64,000 nt of DNA from Chitinophaga sp. (GTDB taxonomy: Bacteria; Bacteroidota; Bacteroidia; Chitinophagales; Chitinophagaceae). The position numbers and the translations under genes were made by a program. Shown one piece after another: positions 27,729 to 35,598 of the stretch. The notes below the pieces were generated by a model. It was not told where the DNA came from. It ran no database searches and saw nothing but the letters and a program-made list of their open reading frames with translations. The DNA lies in assembly GCF_017745275.1 (NCBI RefSeq), contig NZ_JAGHZS010000010.1, positions 62,001 to 126,000 on the forward strand, given 5' to 3'. How positions within the stretch are numbered: position 1 is the stretch's first letter; the number at the start of each line of letters is the position of its first letter.

Positions 27729-28910
27729 CTATTTGGTCAGTAATTCTTCATCAGAAAAAACGACGTCTGTATAATCCTTTATTTCGTTGTATATGGTATC
27801 TCTTTCTACGGGTCTTCTGCCAGCCTGTTTAATCAGTTGTGCCAGTTGTGCCGTGTTCATAGATGGATTTTGTTCTTCTGCACCAGCCATAGAGTAGATC
27901 TTGGTGGTGTCGTCGATGGTGCCATCCAGGTCGTTTACCCCGAAAGAAAGGGTGAGCTGTGCGGTATTTCTTCCCAGCATAGGCCAGTAGGCTTTCAGGT
28001 GGGGGAAGTTGTCCATGTAAAGGCGCGCAATAGCATACAGGCGCAAGTCTTCCACGATGGAGCTTTCCGGTATATCCGACATGTCGTTGCCTTTGTTACG
28101 GAATTTCAGCGGGATGAAGGTGTTGAAGCCACCGGTTTCATCCTGCAGGCTGCGTAAGCGTTCCATGTGATCAATGCGGTCTGCAAAAGATTCTATATGG
28201 CCGTACAGCATCGTTGCGTTGGTGTGCATACCACGGAGGTGAGCGGCTTTGTGAATGGCGAGCCATCCGTCGGCATCTACTTTATCGTGGCATATTTTAG
28301 CGCGTACTTCCGGTGCAAATATTTCAGCACCGCCGCCGGGCATGGATTGGAGGCCGGCTTCGTTGAGAATACGCATACCTTCGTCTATGCTTACTTTGGC
28401 TTTGCGGAACATATAATCCAGTTCCACGGCAGTAAATCCTTTGATGTGCAGGTCCGGACGGTGGGCCTTGATTTGTTTGATCAGTTCCACGAAAAAGTCC
28501 AGTTGCATTTTAGGATGTACGCCGCCTACAATATGTACTTCTGTAACGGGTTGGTTATCGTATTTTTTCACGATGTCCATCATCTGGTCTATGCTCAGTT
28601 CCCATCCATCTTCCCGGTTTTTATACAAGCGGGAATAGGAGCAGAAGTGGCAGGTAAATACACAGACGTTTGTAGGCTCTATGTGAAAGTTGCGGTTGAA
28701 GTAGGTCTTGTTGCCATGCATGCGTTCGCGTACATGGTTGGCTAATGCGCCTACAAGGCCGATATCTGCTTTTTCAAATAAGGTCAGCCCATCCTGGGGC
28801 GTGATTCTTTCCTCTTGAAGGATTTTTTCTGCAATGCGCTTCAGTGCTGCGTCCAGGTTGGGTTGCTGAAGGAGCGTTTGAACAGCCGGATTATCTTTTC
28901 TCGTCGTCAT
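27729..28910 (-). CDS. mqnE: Aminofutalosine synthase (radical SAM)
   Basis: A 393-residue radical SAM enzyme of the futalosine pathway to menaquinone, joining 3-enolpyruvylbenzoate to SAM-derived adenosine to give 6-amino-6-deoxyfutalosine. The Fe-S motif CVFTCHFCSYSR is at about residues 83-94. EVHIVGGVHPKMQLDFF and SMPGGGAEIFAPEVR are typical of MqnE/MqnC. Length fits MqnE. Its ATG overlaps the stop of the upstream M43 protease gene (ATGA), so translation is probably coupled. Other mqn genes are absent from the window. Confidence 0.95.
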   Translation of the reverse strand: MTTRKDNPAVQTLLQQPNLDAALKRIAEKILQEERITPQDGLTLFEKADIGLVGALANHVRERMHGNKTYFNRNFHIEPTNVCVFTCHFCSYSRLYKNREDGWELSIDQMMDIVKKYDNQPVTEVHIVGGVHPKMQLDFFVELIKQIKAHRPDLHIKGFTAVELDYMFRKAKVSIDEGMRILNEAGLQSMPGGGAEIFAPEVRAKICHDKVDADGWLAIHKAAHLRGMHTNATMLYGHIESFADRIDHMERLRSLQDETGGFNTFIPLKFRNKGNDMSDIPESSIVEDLRLYAIARLYMDNFPHLKAYWPMLGRNTAQLTLSFGVNDLDGTIDDTTKIYSMAGAEEQNPSMNTAQLAQLIKQAGRRPVERDTIYNEIKDYTDVVFSDEELLTK

Positions 28911-31048
28911 CTTACTTTCATTAATTTGATGGTGTTGGCCCTGTTCCTGTAAATTAATTTTACAAAATAAACACCATTTGGCTCATTTACCAAATTAAAG
29001 GTAAGCCGGTTGCCGGCACTGATGGCTGATGCCGGTTGGCTGCCCATTAGCTGTCCCTGCGCATTGTAAATAGATACCTGCTGCAGGTCTTCCGGTACCT
29101 GGTAAAAGGTAACCCAGAAAATGCCGGTGGTGGGGTTAGGATTCACCAATATACCTTTTTCCCGTAGGGAAGGGTTCACTTCTTTCGTGACAATATTTAT
29201 ATTATCAATATAAATGTTATTCTCTGAATTTGAAATGTTTCTGAATGCTATTTGAAATTTTCCTTTATGTGCTATAGCAGTCAGATCCACAGAATCCCGG
29301 CGCCATTCATTGGCCGCGGGTACAAACTCTGTTTGTATCGGTTTGGCCCTGGTAATGAGGTTAGGCCCCCATTTGGAATAGAGCAACGTTCCGGTTTGAC
29401 GGCAATCATTGGTGGTAATGATCTGTAAGGTATCCCAGGAAATACCGGTGGTAGCCGGATCGGAATATACTGCTGCTGCCACGTCGAAAAACAGGAATAC
29501 AGAGTCAGCGCCCTGAGGATCTATGACGGGGGTAATGAGGTCATCTGCCTGGTCATTGGTATTGTAGCCCAGGTTGCGGATCAGTGCAGACGCATGACTG
29601 TTTCTGCCCACATCGCGGGAACGTTCCCAGGTAAAGCTGCGGTCAGGATTATAGAGATCCCAGCCGGGTGGCGGGAAGCTATCATCTTCAAACCCTTGCG
29701 AGAGGGGAAGCCTGGCTTCTGCATCATAACGGAAACGGATATTTGCTGTGTCATTCAGCAGGTTGCCATCGGGTTGCCCGTTGGGCAGTTGCGTATAGGC
29801 TTTCAGGTTATAGCTGTTAATGGCTACATCTGTCCCCGGCAGCGTTACCATTGTTTGCTGTAAGCTGGGCAGGTTGCCTGTCCACTGGTAAGAGGTAAGC
29901 GCGCCGCTATTCAGCTGATACCAGATGGTCACCGCTGTAAGGGGATTGATACCACGATTCCGCAGCACTACTACAGGTGTAATATGGTTATCGCATATTT
30001 TGCCATCAGGGGCCGTAATGCTAACCAGCGAAGCGTCATTGTTCACCAGCAGCGGCGGAGTACAGCCATTGGAGCTCATCAGGCTTTCTACGATATTTTC
30101 CAGTACAAAACGCATCCTGTCTACCTGACCGGCTGTAAAAAGGTGCATGCAGGCATCATCTGTATAGTCCATGTAGTTCATGAACATAATACCGGGAAAG
30201 GAGGAGGAACAGTTGTCTGTTTTAGGGAAAGAAGGACAGCCGTAGGTATTATCGCCCTGCAGGGGTGTGTCGGTGATCCCATCATCAATGGTACAGGCGC
30301 CATTATCATCTCCCCAAATATGTTTTAAACCAAAATAATGACCTATTTCGTGGGTAGCAGTACGGCCCAGGTTATATACCTGGCCTACGCTGCCGGTGGT
30401 ACCAAACGCAGTGTATTGTATCACTACGCCTTCCTGTTCAACCGGGTAACCAGTACCAGGAGGTGCAGCTACGCCCAGGTAATTACCGGACAGGCGGGTT
30501 ACCCATATGTTCAGGTATTTGGAATGATCCCAGCTCTCCGTACCGCCGGTGGCGGCGTATTTGGCATCTGCGGCGCCATTGAGAATAGAAAAGCTTTGGC
30601 CCGGCGCTGTTTTCACCCGCACAATCCCATTGGTAGGCTCATCACCTGGTGTACGTTGCGCCAGGCAGAAATGAATTTGCGTATTACCGGTAATAGGCTG
30701 CCACACCGGCGGCACCTGTGAAATATCCGGATTGGCAGCGTTGTAGTCGCGATTAAGCACATCGATCTGCGACTGGATCTGTGCATCTGTTACCACATCG
30801 GGATTATCCAATAACACATGTACCACAACGGGAATAGATACGGAAGCACGGGCTCCTTCCGGTCGGGCGTGCATCCGTTGACGTTGCTGACCCTGCAGCA
30901 TCAGGGCTTCATTTTTTTGCAGGAGTTCCTGTAAACGGGGGATTTTCTGCACCCGTTGTTGCAAAGCCTCTGCGGTACCGCACTTACGCTGTGCGGTAGC
31001 ACCCGCGCAATATAAAAAGGTAAGAAGGATAATAAACTGATAGCGCAA
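28907..31048 (-). CDS. Secreted M43 metalloprotease with T9SS sorting domain
   Basis: About 713 residues. Zinc motif HEIGHYFGLKH near residue 235 followed by the Met-turn region MNYMDYTDDAC marks the M43 (pappalysin/cytophagalysin) family. A choice-of-anchor/MAM-like beta domain (about 470-625) and a type A T9SS sorting domain (VNPNPTTGIFWV to the end) follow. No ATG exists at the 5' end. I prefer TTG 31048, which gives a clean signal peptide (RYQFIILLTFLYCAGATAQ); a TTG at 31090 is an alternative. It is first in an operon with mqnE. Confidence 0.88.
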   Translation of the reverse strand: MRYQFIILLTFLYCAGATAQRKCGTAEALQQRVQKIPRLQELLQKNEALMLQGQQRQRMHARPEGARASVSIPVVVHVLLDNPDVVTDAQIQSQIDVLNRDYNAANPDISQVPPVWQPITGNTQIHFCLAQRTPGDEPTNGIVRVKTAPGQSFSILNGAADAKYAATGGTESWDHSKYLNIWVTRLSGNYLGVAAPPGTGYPVEQEGVVIQYTAFGTTGSVGQVYNLGRTATHEIGHYFGLKHIWGDDNGACTIDDGITDTPLQGDNTYGCPSFPKTDNCSSSFPGIMFMNYMDYTDDACMHLFTAGQVDRMRFVLENIVESLMSSNGCTPPLLVNNDASLVSITAPDGKICDNHITPVVVLRNRGINPLTAVTIWYQLNSGALTSYQWTGNLPSLQQTMVTLPGTDVAINSYNLKAYTQLPNGQPDGNLLNDTANIRFRYDAEARLPLSQGFEDDSFPPPGWDLYNPDRSFTWERSRDVGRNSHASALIRNLGYNTNDQADDLITPVIDPQGADSVFLFFDVAAAVYSDPATTGISWDTLQIITTNDCRQTGTLLYSKWGPNLITRAKPIQTEFVPAANEWRRDSVDLTAIAHKGKFQIAFRNISNSENNIYIDNINIVTKEVNPSLREKGILVNPNPTTGIFWVTFYQVPEDLQQVSIYNAQGQLMGSQPASAISAGNRLTFNLVNEPNGVYFVKLIYRNRANTIKLMKVR

Positions 31049-31086
31049 TAAAGTAGAATTTGCAATGAAGATACACGAAATTGCTT

Positions 31087-31163
31087 GCAAAGAAACAAAG
31101 GAGCCAGGAAGTAAAGGAGCAAAAAAAACTGTCCTTTACTTCCTGGCTCCTTTGTTTCTTTGC
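31087..31163. repeat. Perfect 31-bp-arm palindrome L
   Basis: Arms 31087-31117 and 31133-31163 are perfectly complementary (GCAAAGAAACAAAGGAGCC, then AGGAAGTAAAGG), with a 15-bp loop containing A8. It lies upstream of the M43 gene and just after the first thioredoxin terminator. The arms are not of the GCNNAAA type. Confidence 0.92.
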
Positions 31164-31166
31164 GGG

Positions 31167-31200
31167 AAAAAAAAGCGCCCCGGAATAGTCCGGCGCGCTT
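31167..31200 (-). terminator. Terminator after thioredoxin gene 1
   Basis: AAGCGCCCCGGA / TCCGGCGCGCTT imperfect stem with a following U tract on the minus strand. It is homologous to the terminator after the second thioredoxin gene. Confidence 0.8.
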
Positions 31201-31223
31201 CTAAACTCAGTTTTTTATAAAAA

Positions 31224-31541
31224 TTATATATTGGCCTGTATCTTTTTATCCAGTACGGCTTTAGGCACAGCACCTACCTGTTTGTCTACTACTTTACCGC
31301 CTTTTATGAAAAGGATAGCGGGAATGCTGGTGATACCGTAGTCGATAGATACCTGGGGATTGTGATCCACATTCACTTTGCCAATGTTTACTTTCCCCTC
31401 GTAATCTTTGGATAACTCTTCAATGATTGGGCTAATCGCGCGACAAGGGCCACACCATTCTGCCCAAAAGTCAATAACAGTTAATTTGTCGGAGTCAAGA
31501 ACTTCTGTTTGAAAGTTCGCATCAGTGAATTCTAATGCCAT
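31224..31541 (-). CDS. trxA: Thioredoxin (tandem copy 1)
   Basis: A 105-residue cytosolic thioredoxin with active site WCGPC (Cys30, Cys33), the cis-Pro segment GITSIPAILFIKGG and no signal peptide. It reduces protein disulfides using thioredoxin reductase. It is a near-identical tandem copy of the 31751-32068 gene; differences are few and conservative (for example EFTDANF/EITDANF, DHNPQVSIDY/DQNPELSINY). Both the terminator and the upstream flank are duplicated with it. Confidence 0.96.
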   Translation of the reverse strand: MALEFTDANFQTEVLDSDKLTVIDFWAEWCGPCRAISPIIEELSKDYEGKVNIGKVNVDHNPQVSIDYGITSIPAILFIKGGKVVDKQVGAVPKAVLDKKIQANI

Positions 31542-31619
31542 GTATTTTGATTTTGAAGTGTTATTGAATAATTGTTTTCTATTGTATTGTGTGTAAAAGG
31601 TAGTGCATTTTTTGACGCA

Positions 31620-31652
31620 TTACTTATTGATTATCTCTATACACACATCGAT
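31620..31652 (-). pseudogene. Remnant of the dnaE 3' end (scar 1)
   Basis: Read on the minus strand this encodes IDVCIEIINK and a TAA stop; the true dnaE ends IDVYIELINK-stop. Nucleotides 31622-31652 match 28 of 31 with 37916-37946. It lies between thioredoxin gene 1 and the terminator of gene 2. Confidence 0.8.
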
Positions 31653-31693
31653 GCAAGATTGTTTAACATCCGTTTGGGAAAGATCTTTGGCAG

Positions 31694-31726
31694 GAAAAAA
31701 AAACGCGCCGGATTATTCCGGCGCGC
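31694..31726 (-). terminator. Terminator after thioredoxin gene 2
   Basis: A perfect 9-bp stem CGCGCCGGA / TCCGGCGCG with loop TTAT and an A-rich (U on the transcript) flank. Confidence 0.9.
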
Positions 31727-31750
31727 TCCTAAACTCAGTTTTTATAAAAA

Positions 31751-32068
31751 TTACATATTGGCCTGTATCTTTTTATCCAGTACGGCTTTAGGCACAGCAC
31801 CTACTTGTTTGTCTACTACCTGGCCACCTTTTACGAAAAGGATAGCAGGAATGCTGGTGATACCGTAGTTGATAGATAATTCGGGATTTTGATCCACGTT
31901 CACTTTACCAATGTTTACTTTACCTGCGTAATCTTTAGATAACTCTTCAATTACCGGACCGATAGCGCGACAAGGACCACACCATTCTGCCCAAAAGTCG
32001 ATAACTGTTAATTTATCGGAATTCAGAACTTCTGTTTGAAAGTTCGCATCAGTGATTTCTAAAGCCAT
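31751..32068 (-). CDS. trxA: Thioredoxin (tandem copy 2)
   Basis: A 105-residue thioredoxin with WCGPC at residues 29-33 and the cis-Pro loop GITSIPAILFVKGG. It is the closer of the two copies to dnaE. Thioredoxin next to dnaE is, from memory, common in Bacteroidota, so one of these copies is probably the ancestral neighbour of dnaE. The 32069-32341 stretch upstream holds a second dnaE scar and no gene. Confidence 0.96.
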   Translation of the reverse strand: MALEITDANFQTEVLNSDKLTVIDFWAEWCGPCRAIGPVIEELSKDYAGKVNIGKVNVDQNPELSINYGITSIPAILFVKGGQVVDKQVGAVPKAVLDKKIQANM

Positions 32069-32179
32069 ATTCTATGTTTTAAAATGTTTTATTTAATGAT
32101 TGTTTTGATTTTCTGCAACTGTATTATCTTATTATCAAATCTTAATCCACGTGCAAATTACTGCATTTTTGACACCGTA

Positions 32180-32209
32180 CTTATTGATTATCTCTATACA
32201 CAAATCGAT
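32180..32209 (-). pseudogene. Remnant of the dnaE 3' end (scar 2)
   Basis: Read on the minus strand it encodes IDLCIEIINK, then TAC where the stop should be, so it is more decayed than scar 1. The 31-nt stretch 32179-32209 differs from scar 1 at one position. Confidence 0.75.
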
Positions 32210-32341
32210 TAAGCAAATGTAAAAGTAGTGAATTTGTGGCTATTAGCGCGTTTTCAAACAATAGCCGGGCAGTAGAAGACGGAAAAGATGTCATGACAGC
32301 GTGTATCTTAATATTAAAATGAAATGCCCAGCCTGGCCTCA

Positions 32342-33946
32342 TTAATGTACTACCACCATTTTAGTCGTCATCATTAACCGGTCGGAATCTTCTGTATCAT
32401 AGAATGTCAGGATGTACAACCCGGCCGGCAGATCTGATTTGGAAACGAAGGTATGGTTACCGCTGAGCAGCCGGTTATCCCGTTCCCGACCTAACACATC
32501 GTGGGTAACCATGCGCAGTTTATGGTGTATACCCACCAGGTTTACAGTAAAGTTACCATTGTTGGGATTGGGGCTGATGGTGATTTCAATCAGCCACGGT
32601 ACTTTTTTAACAGCGCTGTAGACGATTTTGCCATCCCGGCCAAATATTTTTAAACGGTAGTAAGTCCAGTTATCATACTCGTCATCATCACGGTAGTTGT
32701 AGTCGAGTGCGCCAATGCTGGTGCCGTTCAGGCTATGCGGCGCAATTCTGGCCACCGTGTAAAAGCTGTCTTCATTTTCGCGGTGGCGCTGTAATTCATA
32801 ATGATCGAGGTTGAGTTCTTTGGTGGTACGCCAATGGGTGCCCACCCAGCGGATGGTTTCGCGATAAGCTTCAAAGAAAAGTGCCACATCGGAGGTAACT
32901 TTATTGAAAGAGGCTAATGATAAGAAGGTGTTGACTTCCCCGTCGTTCCCGAATGTTCTGCTATTAATATAGTTGCGGCGTAAAGCTGCACCGGTGCTAA
33001 GTGTGCCCGGTGTAACCACTCCTGAAGGTGGCACGGTATCCCATGCCACACCGCCTGCAAGGCGGGTAACATAGCTGCTGTCGCGATTAATGGAAAACGC
33101 GGGTGTTTCACTTTCTTCAGGGTGCTGGAGTAATACGGTCACATTGTTCAATGCGCCGGAGTCCTGTTTTACATGCCAGGTTTTCAGTGTATAACCTGAG
33201 GTGTTCATATCTCCGGAAAGGCCATATTGGTAAACGTTATCAAATACTCTGGCCTGGATAGTTTTCGGGTTACTGCTATTGTTGTTCACGGCCATAGGAG
33301 AGTAGCTGTCGGTGGTGCTGCCAACAGGGTATACCACCATTCCGCTGGCAGTAGTGATTTGTTCTCTGAAAAGGAAACCGCCTGCCGGCTGACTACCGGT
33401 TACCACAAAGGCTTTGTTGGAGTAGCCGGTGATAGTGCCCGGATCGCCGTTGCCTACTACCAGGTTCCAGCCATTTAGCAGCAGATGACCGGTTTCAAAA
33501 TTCAGGTTATAGCGGATCTTCAGATCACTTAAATCGTCGAGATGAATGTTATTGCTGTTGCCAATGCTCAGGTTAGGGAAGCTGGCGCCAGTGCTCCCAC
33601 TGGCGCTATAGCCTCCGTATATATGCTGGACACCTGTGTTAATACCTTTTACCTGCAGGAAGCGAAAAATGCCGCCCATATTGGGTTGGTGATTGTTGTT
33701 ATAATCATTTTCATCGGGCAGGGCCGCATCATTGCTGTTTTCCCATTTATTGCCGTAGAAATTAATCACACTTCCTTTTAGCGAACCAAACCGTCCCTCA
33801 TTTTTTACATCGCTGAAAATAGCAACGGTATCACGCTGGTGCACACTGATATTTCCTCCGGGGGGAACATACACGCCAGTTTGTGCCAGGCATAGTTGTG
33901 TTCCGGTTAAGAGGCAGGTGATCATATGGAGTGTAAACCAGCGCAT
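32342..33946 (-). CDS. Secreted protein with T9SS sorting domain
   Basis: A 534-residue exported protein. The signal peptide ends near CLAQ (residue ~22). The middle is beta-rich with no domain that I recognise beyond autotransporter-like Gly/Asn-rich segments. The C-terminal ~80 residues (ISPNPNNGNFTVNLVG, then DLPAGLYILTFYD) form a type A T9SS sorting domain. Its start overlaps the stop of the upstream gene (TGATG, one base), so the two are translationally coupled. Likely co-secreted or assembled with the two upstream proteins at the cell surface. Confidence 0.85.
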   Translation of the reverse strand: MRWFTLHMITCLLTGTQLCLAQTGVYVPPGGNISVHQRDTVAIFSDVKNEGRFGSLKGSVINFYGNKWENSNDAALPDENDYNNNHQPNMGGIFRFLQVKGINTGVQHIYGGYSASGSTGASFPNLSIGNSNNIHLDDLSDLKIRYNLNFETGHLLLNGWNLVVGNGDPGTITGYSNKAFVVTGSQPAGGFLFREQITTASGMVVYPVGSTTDSYSPMAVNNNSSNPKTIQARVFDNVYQYGLSGDMNTSGYTLKTWHVKQDSGALNNVTVLLQHPEESETPAFSINRDSSYVTRLAGGVAWDTVPPSGVVTPGTLSTGAALRRNYINSRTFGNDGEVNTFLSLASFNKVTSDVALFFEAYRETIRWVGTHWRTTKELNLDHYELQRHRENEDSFYTVARIAPHSLNGTSIGALDYNYRDDDEYDNWTYYRLKIFGRDGKIVYSAVKKVPWLIEITISPNPNNGNFTVNLVGIHHKLRMVTHDVLGRERDNRLLSGNHTFVSKSDLPAGLYILTFYDTEDSDRLMMTTKMVVVH

Positions 33947-35559
33947 CAGGGATTGATAACGGTGATGTCAAAAGTAACGGTGCCGAGTTTCTGGTTGCCG
34001 CCAGCACCTGCACCGGTATTGATAAAGTTGATAGTGATAGTGTTGACTGCACTGATGAAGGAATAAGCAATGGCCAATCCCTGTGGCAGCGCGGTACGGG
34101 GATTCACGATTACGGACGCATTCACATTGGCACCTGTAACAGTGGCTGTTTTGGTGAGACTGCTGGTGGTGGTGATATTGGTGGTACCATCTGACAGTGA
34201 AAAGCTGGATTTAATCATGCTGCTCACTACAGTGCCGGCAGCGCCCAGTTTAAAGTTGCCTCCTACATCTAATTTGGCGGATGGAGCGGTATTGGCAATG
34301 CCCACGTTGCCGGTTCCATCTATCCTCATGGCTTCGTTGGCGCTGGAAGTACCGCCGGTGATGAACATCATATTTTTATTGGCGGTGCTATTACATATCA
34401 CGAAGTTGTTACCGGTAGCATACAGGTAGGCGGTATTACCGCCGCCGATCACTGTTCCATTGCCATTGCCTGCGGAAGTGATACCCATGTCAATGAAGTT
34501 GGAGCCACTTCCGTTGTTGGCACTGGCTACTACATCCACGCTGGCGTTCGGGCCACCATGCAGATTGGTGATGCCCATCTGGAGACTGCCGTTCACGGTT
34601 CCCTGTCCACGTATAAGATTGGTGGAAGTAGAGGTGCCTCCATCTACCAGCAGGCGTTCCGGATTGGTAGCGTTAAAGGCACTACTGCCAATACCTACAC
34701 TACCAGTGGCGTTAATGCGCATTCTTTCGGTGTTGTTGGTAATAAAAGGCAGATCGAAATTGGTGGTGGTACCCAGGTTTTGTACTGCGGCAACTCCGTT
34801 GCCCCCAAGCAGCCAACCGCCTGCGGAGCCTGAAAATGAAATGGTACCGTTAACCTTGTCATAAGTAATCCCGCTACCTGCGCTGAACAATGAGCGCACT
34901 TTTAAGTAGAAATTTGCAATATTGGTAGTATCAATGGTGGAAAGTTTATTGTTGAAAGTATTCCAATCGGTGCTGCTCAGATATCCATTGGTAGTAGCCG
35001 AAGCCTGGCTGATGCCAATTACGCCGTTGCTGTAAGTGATAGGAGCCGTTCCGGAGAACAGACTCCTCACTTTCACGCTAAAATTTGCAATATTGGTAGT
35101 ATCAATGGTGGAAAGTTTATTGTTGAAAGTATTCCAATCAGTGCTGCTCAGGTATCCATTGGTAGTAGCAGAAGCCTGGCTGATGCCAATTACGCCGTTG
35201 CTGTAAGTGATAGGAGCCGTTCCGGAGAACAGGCTCCTCACTTTCACGCTAAAGTTGGCTATATCGATTGTATCTACCGCGAACAATGTTTTCTTCCAGG
35301 AGCCTGCACTACGCACTCTCAAGCTGTTGTCCCCTTTGTAAAAGAGAACGGTACCGTCTTGCGCAGTAGTCAATGGCGCTACAGTGGTATCGGTTATCCT
35401 GGTAAGTAGTAATCCCTGATTTTTACTTTCCAGTTCCAATACGGAAGCTTTGTTAATGATGCTGGGGGTACTACCCAGTTTCAGTTGCTGCCCAACTGAA
35501 AACAAAGGAAATAACAGTATTGACACCGCCAGCGGGGGGAAATGCAATATGCTTTTCAT
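33946..35559 (-). CDS. Secreted repeat protein, tail-fibre-like
   Basis: A 537-residue protein with a signal peptide (ending about SVGQ, residue 24), a conserved N-terminal block (LKLGSTPSIINKASVLELES), then 57-residue repeats with NGYLSSTDWNTFNNKLS, and a Gly/Asn/Ser-rich C-terminal region of repeated beta-strand units (NTERMRINATGSVGIG type). Such repeats are, from memory, common in phage tail-fibre-like and Bacteroidota surface proteins. No T9SS sorting domain is seen at its own C-terminus. It is a paralogue of the next gene upstream in its N-terminal block. Confidence 0.8.
   Translation of the reverse strand: MKSILHFPPLAVSILLFPLFSVGQQLKLGSTPSIINKASVLELESKNQGLLLTRITDTTVAPLTTAQDGTVLFYKGDNSLRVRSAGSWKKTLFAVDTIDIANFSVKVRSLFSGTAPITYSNGVIGISQASATTNGYLSSTDWNTFNNKLSTIDTTNIANFSVKVRSLFSGTAPITYSNGVIGISQASATTNGYLSSTDWNTFNNKLSTIDTTNIANFYLKVRSLFSAGSGITYDKVNGTISFSGSAGGWLLGGNGVAAVQNLGTTTNFDLPFITNNTERMRINATGSVGIGSSAFNATNPERLLVDGGTSTSTNLIRGQGTVNGSLQMGITNLHGGPNASVDVVASANNGSGSNFIDMGITSAGNGNGTVIGGGNTAYLYATGNNFVICNSTANKNMMFITGGTSSANEAMRIDGTGNVGIANTAPSAKLDVGGNFKLGAAGTVVSSMIKSSFSLSDGTTNITTTSSLTKTATVTGANVNASVIVNPRTALPQGLAIAYSFISAVNTITINFINTGAGAGGNQKLGTVTFDITVINP
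34911..35252 (-). repeat. 171-bp in-frame tandem repeat
   Basis: Two adjacent nearly identical 171-bp units (57 codons), starting at 34911 and 35082 on the plus strand, plus a diverged third start near 35253. Only a handful of base differences are visible between the units, which suggests recent duplication. Confidence 0.88.
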
Positions 35560-35598
35560 AGCAACTAGTTGAATGATGAGAGAAGTGGGGGAAAACCG

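Noticed and set aside
33946..35559. Prophage
   Set aside because: Only the repeat motif is fibre-like. No capsid, portal, terminase, integrase or lysis genes are present, and the proteins carry signal peptides.
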